This document shows, in pieces, positions 23,291-34,806 of a DNA stretch of 64,000 nt. The DNA comes from Lineus longissimus (taxonomy: Eukaryota > Nemertea > Pilidiophora > Heteronemertea > Lineidae): contig NC_088321.1 in the NCBI RefSeq assembly GCF_910592395.1, positions 6,880,001-6,944,000 of the forward strand, given 5' to 3'. The notes beneath the pieces were generated by a model. That model was not told the origin of the DNA. It saw only the letters and a program-made list of their open reading frames with translations, and searched no databases. Made by a program: the position numbers and the translations under genes. The stretch's first letter is position 1; each line of letters opens with the position of its first letter.

Positions 23291-23949
23291 AATGAAGCCG
23301 CATGCAATCGAACGGTTTGCCATGAACTCAATAGATAAGTTCTGGAGTAGGGCTCATGGTAAACTTGTGCAGGCACATACCATTCTATCTTATGAGATGA
23401 CTCAAAATCAGTGTACATTATGACAAAACACATGTTAAGCCAAACGGCGTTTGCAACAATGTTGATACGATAAACCTCACCCATGTAAGTCGAAACAAGC
23501 TCTTATTGGGAAATGAACCATTTTCTAATCTTAAAAACCAAAAAAGTAGGTTTCAAAATAACAAACTGGTTAAAAACCCCATTAGATAAAAGTTGAATTA
23601 TTAAAAAAGAAACATTTTAAGTCCTCTGGTAGTCAGGTTCAGATCGGGGTAATATTGTCAGTAAAATCTGATTTCAATCAACACATGTCAACTTTTGACC
23701 ACAAACTTCGAGATATTTGGAGTTTTTCAGATTTTTGCCACGAACGTAGTATATAAACCTGCTGTAAAGCTCGTTGTAGTTGGTCGAAATTGATAAGTAA
23801 TGAATAGTCCATTAGATGACAACAAGTGAAACTATACGATACCCTTACATAGTACATTAAGCACCGACAACTTACTGAACTGCTATTACACAACAAAAAT
23901 ATGTGAAAATGTGAAAAAGAAAAAAACCTTTTTTTATCTTTTTTAGTCA
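23291..23949 (+). repeat. Unit of a larger dispersed repeat (relative at 30.4-30.8 kb)
   Basis: Stretches such as CATTAGATGACAACAA (23810) and ACACCGACAAC-type sequence (about 23865) recur in order at 30.67-30.74 kb. Bases 23400-23480 recur at 25165-25250. The repeat appears to be the continuation of the 480-bp unit. It is non-coding. Confidence 0.6.
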
Positions 23950-24830
23950 ATTGAGATTGCTTTGAGAGTGAGAAAATAGAAATGTTGTAGAAGCTTTTTG
24001 GTCTTCAAAGAAATATGGCGCTGAAGTTGAGAAATAAAACATTTTTGTGGACATTCTATTTCTGGTCAACTGAAAAATATTGGGGTGAGACAAGGAAATG
24101 AAACATTTTGTTGACGCTTCTTAGTCCTCCAAAAATATGGCTTTGAAGTTTAGTAATAAATATTTCTGTGTACATCTTTTGGTCCGCTGAGTAAACAGAA
24201 ATGAAACTTTATTTGGATATTTTTGGTACAGTTAAAAATATTGGTTTGAGACTGAAAATTAACGAGACATTTTTTTATCCACGGAAAATATGGCTGTGAA
24301 AATGAGAAATTAAACATTCTCTGAACGCTTTTTGGTTCTCAAAGATAATGGCTTCGAAGTTGAGAACTAAAATTTTCTGTGGACATTTTTTGTCCACTGA
24401 GTTAATTATGTGGCATTGAAATAGAGCAATTAAAAACATTTTGGGGCACCGAAAAATATGGGTGTGGAATCAAACATTTTGTGGATGATTTTTAGTCCCA
24501 GAAAAAGCATGGCTTTGAAGTTGAGAAATAGGAACTTCTGTGGACAATGTTGTGGTCTACAAAGTAATGTCGCATTGAAAGAGAAAAAAGAAGAAACATT
24601 TTTGTGGATACGTTTTGGGCGCTGAAAAATATGGGTTTGGAAAAATAAACTTTTAGTCCACTGATTAATATGGCTTTGTGACTGAGAAGTTGAACATTTT
24701 CTGGATGCTTTTTTGCCCTCAAAGAAATATGGCTATGAAGTTGAGAAATATATTTTTTTGTATACATTTGCTGGTCCACTGAGGAAGATGGCTACAAGAT
24801 TCAAGATATATTGACAATATGTATTTATAA
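23950..24830 (+). repeat. Minisatellite-like array, about 58-bp unit
   Basis: About 14 degenerate copies of a unit containing ATATGGCTTTGAAGTTGAGA, AACATTTTNTGTGGAC and TTTTGGTCCACTGA. An inverted version of the same array is at 28060-28600. Confidence 0.8.
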
Positions 24831-25253
24831 TTTACTGGACGCCATGATGAAGCCCACTTTAAGTCAGCTACCAACGCAGCTAAAATGCACTAAAAATTAG
24901 ACATTACGACACAATAATTCAACGTTCACGTACGAGTTTCTGGGGCTTTGCAAAAACTCCCGAATATGAATTGTTGACTTACATTGACGTGAACGATCCA
25001 AAAATTCAGACAGTAGTGTTAGTAACTTTTGATTAGCTGCTAAAAACCAGCCCGCACTTAAGCAGCGTGCATTCACTGATCAGTTTGCATTTTGTTATAA
25101 AAGCAAATGGTTTGCAATTACATGTATTTTCAAACTTGTGACAGACACATACTGAAATGACTCAGAATTAATGTACACGTCATGAAATATATTTCAAAAT
25201 GCTTAAGCCAACCGGCATTTCCAACAATGTTTGTACGGTATACCATTCACCAC
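24831..25253 (+). repeat. Third, diverged copy of the dispersed repeat
   Basis: CCATGATGAAGCCCA (24842), CAGCTACCAACGCAGCT and GTGAACGATCCAAAAATTCA match the 22.6-23.5 kb and 30.2-30.6 kb copies in order. The coding-like frame of the 480-bp unit is not kept. Confidence 0.6.
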
Positions 25254-26750
25254 TTAAAGGGGGACTATAGGCAGGAGCAGCGGGGTTAAATTGGCCACCT
25301 TCGGGTGACTCATATGCACAGTAAGGGTACTCGGTCATGTTAGATTCAGCACTACATATACAAGCCATTAGGCTAATATGGGTCGTCGCAAAACGGGAAG
25401 GATGCACGGAATGTCACTAAAAAACGCATAAACCATCTCGAAATAATTCATTACATATTTCGACACTTCGACACGCATCTTTTTCTAGTGAACATACAGA
25501 CCTATATCATCGCATATTGTGACGAACTCGGATATCAGTTCGCTAGAGAAACCCGGCCCGAGAACAACCCCATTTACCGCCATTTCCTTGACACAGCACA
25601 CCCTCGCCGTGCCAGGCTAATCATTCCACATTTTACTATGCTCCAATGATTATCCTGGCCCCAAATGTTTAATCACTATTACAATAAAATTGTAATACTT
25701 TATCCAGCAAAAATATCGCATTTTCTCTCGATAGAAAATTTCAAAATGTTTAGAAATTGAGATTCCATTAAAAAGATCCGTCATATTCGGTCAATTAGTA
25801 GGCCCCTACTCTTTTTTGATAATGTTTGTCTGCACTATTTTGCGAAGGGCCACACACTTCGCGGCATGCGATTTGGATATTGCCTGTTCACTCAGTCTGC
25901 AGCCAATCAACAAGCAGCCTGAGATTTAAATTTGTTGTGTAAATTGGACACAGCAGACGGGCTAACCACGTGACATGGAGTCTGGAACATGTATAGGTCA
26001 CGCCTGCTGATTTACAATCATTAACATTCAATTGTAGAAAGAATAAGGCGGCGCCGTCAGCTTGAATATACATACTCCGGATGCTAATTTTTGAGTTACG
26101 CTCCGCCTCTGACAAAGTTGTAAACACGTCAGGAAATGGCGATCGCACGCTGACATTTAGCGAAAATTCCCAACTTCCATCGGTGATTATGAAATAATAA
26201 CACAACGACAAGGAGAGATACAGAAATATGTATCTAATAAGAGTCTTAGTTACGTGATACGCGTGAGATATTTGATTGTCTGTGGTTTTGTTGGGTGCAA
26301 TAAGCGATTTTATTGGGGCATGTTTTCGTGTGCGTTGTCACGTATACAGAATGGTGTTTTGCATAGCATTCCCGATCGGCCGAAGCCGTTGAGCTGAAAC
26401 AAATCGATTCACCGCCGACACTTTTACTCCGATTTTGCTGAAAATTGGTGACAAAGAGGCTTGATTGTATTCCGCACAATTCGTAGGAAGCGAATTTCGA
26501 AAATAATGATGAAAAATGTTTTTTCTAAGTAAAAATGGCCGTTGCTAGACATGGTTGCTAGGCATATGCTGCCACATACATATCCACGGTAATACTGACA
26601 ATAAGGGTCTGCACTGCTTTAGCGACGACCCAATATTCATTGTACAAGCCTGAATAGTTTGAAGTACTGTGAGATGGGAGACACCCCGAATTGGCGACTT
26701 TGTGTAACTCTATCTTGCCTACCTAGCAGCTGCCTAGAGTGTCCATTTAA
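25254..26750 (+). mobile_element. TTAA-type MITE, second copy, split by a nested element
   Basis: The left half starts at TTAA (25254-25257) then AGGGGGACTATAGGCAGGAG. The right half ends CTGCCTAGAGTGTCCAT then TTAA (26747-26750). Removing the nested element and one AATAT leaves about 232 bp that aligns with the intron copy at 18981-19200, including GAATAGTTT and TCTTG(C/T)CTACCTAGC. TTAA on both sides supports a piggyBac or Kolobok-type target. Confidence 0.8.
25375..26636. mobile_element. 1,252-bp TIR element nested in the MITE, 5-bp target duplication
   Basis: The body is 25380-26631. Its termini are GGGTCGTCGCAAAA and the inverse TTTAGCGACGACCC. AATAT is present at 25375-25379 and 26632-26636, and the intact MITE at 18981 has AATAT once at the matching place (about 19082). 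Minus-strand open frames at 25888-26211 and 26246-26479 show no transposase motif I recognise. The superfamily is unassigned. Confidence 0.82.
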
Positions 26751-27189
26751 CGCTGTTAAATGTTTTCCGAAACAAACACATCGATGAGAAAATGAACCAT
26801 TTACTAGAAATTAGGCTTCTAATTACAAAACTGTAATAAGAGCAATGGTATTACCAGCATTATTACCAGACTTTCGGCCGTCCCCTCCGTCACCTTCTAT
26901 TCCACAGTCGGAGTTCCCACCTTTAAATAACGGTTTAGTTCAAAACCAGGCAATTGGCATTTGGCAATGTCAATGTGCCGAACGACAGAATATCAAATAT
27001 TGAAGTTGGATAAACTGCAGGCCAGATTAGAGATATCCTACAGGGCACTTCAGGTAATTTCATTAAAGATGAATTGATGGACTCAACCAAGTCATACAGC
27101 AATGAGATAGTATATAGTCCGGGAGCTGAGCGACTTTAGAAATCGTTTTCCTAATTTCTGTGATGACAATTTCTTTTGAAGAATTATTC
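26751..27189. other. No recognisable feature
   Basis: Unique-looking sequence between the MITE and the 115-bp array. Confidence 0.45.
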
Positions 27190-27990
27190 TTAATATCTAA
27201 GAGTCAAAGTTCTCTGTGGACAATAAAGTGCTTTGTTCTTGAAATTTAATTCTCTCCTTCCATTTCGAAATCTTTTCCAAATTTCTCTGTGGACAATTTT
27301 AGTTCAAGAATATGTCAAAAAACATTTTAATCGAAATTCTCTATGGAAATATTCGCTTTCGAATCTCTATCTCTTCCCTTTTGAAATGTTTTTCGAAATT
27401 TTTCTGTAGATGATTTCATTAAATACATATTCTACTCAACCTTCCTCGTCGACCGAGAAAATCATATAATTAAAGCTTCTTGCTTCTATTTCAAAATTGA
27501 TTCCCAATTTTCTCTGCGGACAACTTCTCTTCGGGAATGTTTCATAACACATATTCCTATCAAAATTCAAATCGCTTTCAAAGCGCTCTCTCTTCAATTT
27601 CAAACTCCCAAAATGTCTTTGCAGACATTTTCAGTTCAATAATATTTCAAATTGAACTATCAGCAAAATGTTCGGTGTAGTACACTCTTCAAATATCTCT
27701 CATCCACTTCGAAAAGTTTTTCCTATTTTCTCTGTGGACAAGTTTAATTCAAAAACATTTCAAAATATATTCTAATCAAACTTCTTGGTTGACAAAATCA
27801 CCGTAAAATGTATTCCCTCCATTTCAAAATTGATTCCTAATTTTCTCTGCGGACAATTTCGATAAAATTCTTATGAAACTTCTTTGTAGACGATTTCCAG
27901 TTCAATAACAAACTATAAGCAAAATTACTTGACTGTGGACGCTCTTTAAAACTTTCTCTTCCGCAAAAGTCATATATTTTCTATATCGAA
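27190..27990 (+). repeat. Tandem array, about 115-bp unit, seven copies
   Basis: The landmark TTTCTCTGTGGACAA recurs near 27207, 27281, 27397, 27511, 27617, 27736 and 27841. It is followed by TTCAA-AATATTTCAAA and CTCTTCCATTTCGAAAT-type segments. The copies are well diverged. Confidence 0.75.
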
Positions 27991-28059
27991 ATCCCTTGCC
28001 AACTTTCACAGCATTTTTTTCGATTGGAAAAAAATTACTGAATGTGCTTTTTCAATTTT

Positions 28060-28600
28060 AATTTCAATGCCATTTCTCTCAGTGGACGAAACAATTACAA
28101 AAATGCCAAAAGAAATACCAAAAAGCGTCAACAAATTGTTTAATTACTCAGTCTCAAAGCGATATTTTTTAGTTGACTTAAGAACGTCCTAAAAACAGTT
28201 TATTTTTCCAAACCTTTTTTTGTCAAGGCCAAGCAAATTTCGTCGAAATGCTTTTAATTTCTCTATTTCATCGCCACATTACCATCAGTGGACCAAAAAA
28301 TGTCCACAGGAATTTTATTTCTCAGCCTCAAAGCCATATTTTTAGGACTAAAAAGCGTCCACGAAATGTTTGATATCCTAGTCTCACACCCATATTTTCT
28401 AGTGCCCAAAAATGTAACCGAATGTTTTTAATTTTTCTATTCTTTTATATCCGACGTAAAATTTCTCAGTCTCAAAACGAAATTCTTCTGTACTTCCTGA
28501 GAAAATTAATTTTTCAATCTCAAACCCATATTTTTCAATGCACCAATAAAATTGCCACAACATGTTTCATTTCCATATTCACGTCTTGACCCTCAATGTA
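28060..28600 (-). repeat. Inverted version of the 58-bp array
   Basis: The units read CAGTGGACCAAAAAATGTCC, TTTCTCAGTCTCAAA and CCATATTTT, the reverse complement of the 23950-24830 units. There are about nine copies. Confidence 0.75.
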
Positions 28601-30164
28601 CTGATATTGCTTAGTTTCCAGACAAGGCGCGTCATTACCTTGGCGAAGAATACAGCAAGCATTGGTATGCAATCTATTTCAAACTGAAGTTGATCGGCTA
28701 TTACTCACTCATAAACGGCATCGTTGTGTACACAATGGTAACAAGTTAGCGTGATGCCACTGACATGACTGATCATCACTGCTGCTCGATCAGAGGTCTG
28801 ATATCTCGGCAAATATAGCGTTTTTGTGTCTCATTCAAAAACAACAATATGCTTTGCATCGAAACTTACGCGCGCAGTGTCCAGAGAACATAAAAAGGGC
28901 CAAACGAGTGAAGTAGGTTTTAAATCCAGGTCATATAGCAGAGCAGTGTTCTAAAAAGCCTCCTTTTGATATGTTGTAGGAAATGAGATTTTTAAATTGG
29001 TTTCTACGGAATCAAGGCAAATCAAGACAAAATACATTACAAAGTCATTTTCGACCAAACTGCCACTTAAAAACAAATAAAAATCACGCTGGTCTCACTC
29101 AGAGGCAACATGTTGCTATCTGTTGGTAATACATTTATAGGGTCTTAATCCTACCGTTCAAGATGTATGCATACATTAATACTTGTACTCCTTTACAGAG
29201 CTCCTATGCTAAAATTCTAACCTCTATATCACCTACACCCACCACTGGAAAAACTTATAAAACTGGGTTTCTATGGGCAAGTAGGCCTACTCTATCACTC
29301 AACACATTCAAATCATTTGTAGCTTCTATGTTAAGTAAAACTAAATGAAACAGAGAGAGAGCGATTTATTTTCCACAGAGGATTTTCATGATAATAAATT
29401 CTGAAATATTCGTGAAAAAAAATTTTGATAAAGAAATTTGGATGAGGATTTCGAAATGGACGATAGAGAAATTAGATAGCGATTTCATAAACTGTGATAT
29501 TGCATATTTCAAACATGGAAACTAGTAGAATTAGCCATGGACGTCTTTATGAATTATATATAAAATACACTACAGGAGAACTAGATAAATATCGCTACGA
29601 AAGAGTCAACTATTAAAGGTGTCAATAACGAGTAGATGCAAGAAACTGATATTATAGGTGAATTTATTAAACATGTTGAAAGACACTTGCTTTACTATTC
29701 ATGCTATAGTTTCACCGGTCTAAGTCAGCTGGATTATATTTTTCATGAAATCGAAAACAGACCAATCCGAGACATGACGTCGAGTAAAACCGGACAATAT
29801 GGTTTTGCTAACCCGATGTCAATGTAAAACATGAGGAATCGCATCAGGCGGCAATAATATCGTATTTTACCTTTGTTGATTATTTAGGAACGATATTCAA
29901 GAAATGATCTCATGTTGGTGAATCTAGAATGAATATTGTTTTTTTTTCTGGTTTTTATCATGCGCATGCATCCGCTTAATAGAACGCCGGTCTTTTGTTT
30001 AAATTGTAACTTTCAATTATTTGTCTTTTTTGCGGGGGAGGGGGAGGGGCTCAACATTGAAATAGATGTCGTTTTTTTCACTATCTTTAGTGTACTTATC
30101 AGTCGATCTATTTGTTTTAAAAAAAAACACGAAGCCACACCAGGGTCTTTCAAATAAAGAGTCA
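28601..30164. other. No recognisable gene
   Basis: AT-rich DNA. Open frames at 29163-29348, 29636-29827 and 29936-30157 have no family motif. A G-rich stretch lies at 30033-30050. Confidence 0.45.
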
Positions 30165-30790
30165 GGTCACGACAAGTTTCTTTTGATCCCACAGCTCTCT
30201 CGGGCAATTAACTGGAAGCCATGATGAAGCCCTTTTTAATTCAGCTACAAACTGAGCTGAGGTGCAAAACAATGATGGAATGACACCAAAGTTCAACGAA
30301 AAAAATTTACTCGGCATATGAGGTACACAATGATTTATCGCGTTACAAATACATAGAATATAAATTATATCGATGTGAACGATCTAAGAATTCAAGCAGA
30401 TGTGTTGAGTAGCTGCTAATTGCCAAACATAACAATAATCAAATCGCAGTTAAGCTGATCACTGATTTGTTGTAAAAAATCCATAATTAGGTTGTAATCA
30501 ATAGCAAACTTGGCACATGTAATGTAAATTGTTTCTTATGAGGTGACTCAAAAATTGATGTAAACATCATAAATGTTTGTGTTCTGGATTTTTTACCGTG
30601 AACGCGAAATTAAACAAGCTGTAAAACACGTTGTAGTCGGTTAAAATTAATAGGATATGAATATCCCATTAGATGACAACAACCGGAACTATGTGGTACC
30701 ATTAGATTGTCCATTAAACACCGACAACATACATGTACTAAATTGCTAACCACAAAAATATATATGTGATGCTGTGGAATAGAAACGCTT
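30165..30790 (+). repeat. Fourth, diverged copy of the 22.3-23.9 kb repeat
   Basis: Order of shared landmarks: CCCACAGCTCTCTCGGGCAAT (as in the 480-bp unit), CCATGATGAAGCCC, GTGAACGATCTAAGAATTCA, GAGGTGACTCAAAA and CCATTAGATGACAACAA. The frame of the 480-bp unit is broken here. Confidence 0.65.
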
Positions 30791-32248
30791 TTCGTAAATT
30801 ATTTTTAAATCAGTGCCATCACTTCTCCTCAAAACTGTCGAAAAGCAACATGCGAAACTTATCGCTTTTCATAAAGCTGTCATCTGAATAGTTTTATAGT
30901 GACTTTGAAGCTGGCATTTGCTTTAAAACGGGGTGTTTGTAACGGCGATGTTCAGCTGATCGAGGAATTGTTCAAATTCCTGTCGTGCGGAATTGGCTTG
31001 GGTGTACCACATGACCCGAGAGAACCCCGTCCCTACGCACGTCTTCCGAAATGGGTGGTGGCTTTGATGTTGAAGTCATACGTTCCCGTGTTGCCTGACT
31101 CTTTATTTTGAAAGACTCTGGTCACACCGACCTTTTAGAGCGTGATGATCTGATGACATGTTCAGTCATTTCTTCTGGGGGTAAACTAAGCACCATTATT
31201 GACCCTGTTCAGAGTCAGGTTTCAACCTAGCTATCCCCAGTACATACATGTACTACTAAATTGATTGAATATGCAGGTTCAATAGAATCTTTGCTCAACC
31301 GAAATAGATGCACCACTTTCGACCCACAATTTCAAAGATGTATATTAAGTGTGAATTGAACATATTGGTTATGAATAAACAACAAATTGGAGCCAAACTC
31401 ACCGATTTCCTGTGAGGTATAACTCTCTTAATATTCCAAAAAGCATATACAATGTACTCCTTTCTAAGTCATGAACTAAATGGATAAATAATCTTATACA
31501 TGTGAAACTTGAATTGGTTCAAGTGGTCAGCTGATGATTTCCTCCTTACCATGCAGGCTATCACTGATAATAGCAAAACAGGTTAGAACTAGATCTGACT
31601 AAGCACTGACATTTTGTTTAATCTTCAAAAAGTGTCTTGTATAAAATTTTGTTTTATCTACAGCTCATCAGTCACACTGTCTGTTCGCGTGTGACGTTCA
31701 GCAAGCCAACAAGCAAGACTGCAACAGATGAACATGCCGAAAGGCCTGGTGCAATGGCAGGCTGGGGACAAGAAGCGCAAAAGTGCCATGCCGCTTATGC
31801 ATTTGGTTTCCAACATTTCACTAGAGGTTACTAGCCACATTCGTCTGCTGCGGCGTTTCTTTCCAAATTGGTTACCAACGCCACCGCTAACCGGATAGCA
31901 TTTGTACTGGCCGCTATATATTGTAAAGCCACCCACTGAGCCCTCTGCAGCGCCATGTTATTTTTAGACGGAAAGCCCCCACGCCAAGAGTTACTTTGAG
32001 AATGGAAACCCCTCAACCTAATGGGTGATGTCATTGTCAGTGCAAAATACTCGATCACCTAATTTCTACATGGATTTCCATTAGGAAAGGGGAAGGATAT
32101 GTCTTCTAACAATTGTGGCAATAATAAGTTCTAAAGAAAGGCCCTGAATAAATTGACTTGAGTGACTCTAATTGTGTGAATGAATTGTCGTCTGCTATGA
32201 CTGCAAGTGAACCTGCATCGGCTATTGGTCAGGAGTTTATGATGGTTC
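30791..32248. other. No recognisable gene
   Basis: Open frames at 30899-31111 and 31637-32058 (both strands) show no family motif or splice context I can defend. Confidence 0.4.
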
Positions 32249-33169
32249 AGTGGGTGATTTCAAAGTCAGTTTTTAGATTTAGTTTTAAAACTAAATGGAA
32301 CACTAAAACCCTTGATTAAACCAGCATTGAAATGAAGTGGGTTTTAGTTTCATCCTATTTCAAAGTCGGTGTTTGTTGGTTTTAGCATTATGTCCGGTTT
32401 TAGCTTAAAACTAAGGGATGGTTTTAGTGTCAAAAACTAACACCGGGACTAAAACTAAAACTCTCCACAACACCAGAAATGAAATCAGTTCTGGTGTTAG
32501 TTTTGACACTCAGTTTTAGCATTATCCTATTTCAAATTAGGTTTGTAGTGCATTTTGTATTACCAATAAAACTAACACCTTAGGCATTAACACCGAGTGG
32601 ATTTCAAAGTTGGTGTTGGTGTTAAGCAAAAAAAAAATCATGTTGTTCGTATACCGTTTCAAGAAGTAGTTGCTGGTATTTTGAACGCTGATGGGAATAA
32701 TGATGGACGTGAAAGAAGACGACAAATTTATAGATCGGAAGCAGTTACAATAGTGTGAAACAACAGTAACAACGACAACAACATGCATGTTTGGTTTTTC
32801 CAAGGTTTTATCTCTGTCCATCTTGGTGTTACTTTTACCTGCAGAATAAAACCTCTTCTTAGTTTCAGCCCAGGTTTTAGGTGTTTAGATAAAACCAGTG
32901 TTGGTGTTAAACTAAAACCTCGAATTGGTCTTATCCAGACATAGGTTTTTAGGGGTAGAAATTAGGAATATAAACATGAAACGGCCAGGGGCCATTGTGC
33001 TCACCGTATACATCTTTTAGTAGGCAGGATCATGCTTAGTTTAGAGGTGAATATGGTGAACACAATCAGGCATGAAGACTTTTTTTAGATGTGTATTGAT
33101 GTCAAGTAATAAGACAGGGCAGTATATACATGTATAAGTTTATGAGCCAACCAATAATTGTCTATGACA

Positions 33170-34612
33170 TCAACAAGATCAATATCGTGTGATTGCTAAG
33201 AGTCCCTGCAATAAAACATTCATCGAAAAAAAGTCATTAATAAGCGAGATATTGCATGTCCTACTTTTTCAGTTTTGACTCCCTGGTGGCCAAATCAAGA
33301 ATCAGATCAGGCCAAAATTCGGTGTCAGAGATTATCTGATGTAGGGGGTTACATGTACCAACTTTCAAGTTCATAGCTTCAGCAGTTAAGAAACGTGCCA
33401 TAGTTACACTCTAATGGCCAATTTACGCCATTTGACCTCTGTGACCTAGAAAAGGAGGTCAAATCCAAAAATCGTAGGACATGTGGTGTATCCTTGCTAG
33501 AAGTCCCTGCCATAAAAATTTTATCGAAAACAATTCACTCAAATAAGCAAGATATTGCACTTCTTCCTTTTTCCATTATGGCCCCCTGGTGGCCGAATAA
33601 AGAATCAGATCAGGCCAAAATTCGGCATCAAAGGTTATCTGATGTAGGGGGTTATATGCACCAAGTTTCAAGTTCATAGCTTTACTGGTTAAGAAACGTG
33701 CCATAGTTTACACTCTAACGGCCAATTTACGCCATATGACCGCTGTGACCTTGAAAAGTAGGTCAAATTGAAAACCCGTAAGATATGTGATGTATTCTTC
33801 CTAAGAGTACCTACCATAAAAATTTTATCGAAAACAAGTCACTTATAAGCGAGATATCACACTTTTTAGATATCCACTTTTGGCCCCCTGGTGGCAAAGT
33901 TGAGAATCAGATCAAACTGAAATTCAGCACCAGAGGCTATGTGATATAGGGGGTTATATGTACCAAGTTTCAAGTTCATAGCTTTAGTGGTTAAGAAACG
34001 TGCCATAGTTTACACTCTAACGGCCAATTTACGCCATATGACCTCTGTGACCTTGAAAAGTAGGTCAAATTGAAAACCCGTAAGATATGTGATGTATTCT
34101 TCCTAAGAGTACCTACCATAAAAATTTTATCGAAAACAAGTCACTTATAAGCGAGATATCACACTTTTTAGATATCCACTTTTGGCCCCCTGGTGGCAAA
34201 GTGGAGAATCAGATCAAACCAAAATTCAGCACCAGAGGCTATGTGATATAGGGGGTTATATGTACCAAGTTTCAAGTTCATAGCTTTAGTGGTTAAGAAA
34301 CGTGCCATAGTTTACACTCTAATGGCCAATTTACGCCATATGACCTCTGTGACCTTGAAAACAAGGTCAAATTAAAAACCCGTATTATATAAAATGTATA
34401 TTTGCTATGAGTACCTACAACAAAAGTTTTATCGAAAACAAGTCACTAATAAGCGAGATATCACACTTTTTAGATATCGACATTTGGCCCCCTGGTGGCC
34501 AAACAGAGAATCAGATCGGACCGAAAATCAGTGTCAGAGGTCAGCTGACCTGGGGCATTCTGTGTACAAAGTTTCAAGTTCATAGCCCTAGCAGTTAAGA
34601 AACGTGCCACTG
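33170..34612 (+). repeat. Tandem array, about 303-bp unit, 4.6 copies
   Basis: The landmark CATAAAAATTTTATCGAAAA recurs at about 33210 (variant), 33511, 33814, 34118 and 34420 (variant). Units share GCCCCCTGGTGGC, GTTTCAAGTTCATAGC, AAGAAACGTGCCATAG and CCTTGAAAAGTAGGTCAAAT. The third and fourth units are nearly identical. The array abuts the (CGA)n tract. Confidence 0.9.
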
Positions 34613-34619
34613 TTAGGAT

Positions 34620-34620
<1 letters not shown>

Positions 34621-34713
<93 letters not shown>
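34621..34713 (+). repeat. (CGA)n microsatellite
   Basis: About 30 perfect CGA units end the 303-bp array. They create a minus-strand polyserine open frame, which I reject as a gene. Confidence 0.97.
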
Positions 34714-34806
34714 ACACAGCGCTATCGTATAGACTCCCCTTACGGTGAGCCAAAAACTGACACTAACACCCAACACTAAAACCAAAACCAACTTTGAAAT
34801 CACCCA

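Larger units (their letters stand above)
32249..34806. mobile_element. 2.55-kb composite inverted-repeat element
   Basis: The ends TGGGTGATTTCAAAG (32252) and CTTTGAAATCACCCA (34792-34806) are inverted. They are followed inward by many CTAAAACTAACACC / GGTTTTAGTGTT subrepeats. ATTTCAAAGTNGGTGTT recurs near 32354 and 32606. A second inner pair of ends, GTGCTCACCGTA (32998) and TACGGTGAGCC (about 34740), brackets a tandem array. I see no clear target duplication. Confidence 0.6.

Noticed and set aside
34588-34803. Minus-strand open frame with a polyserine tract
   Set aside because: It is only the translation of the (CGA)n microsatellite and its flanks.
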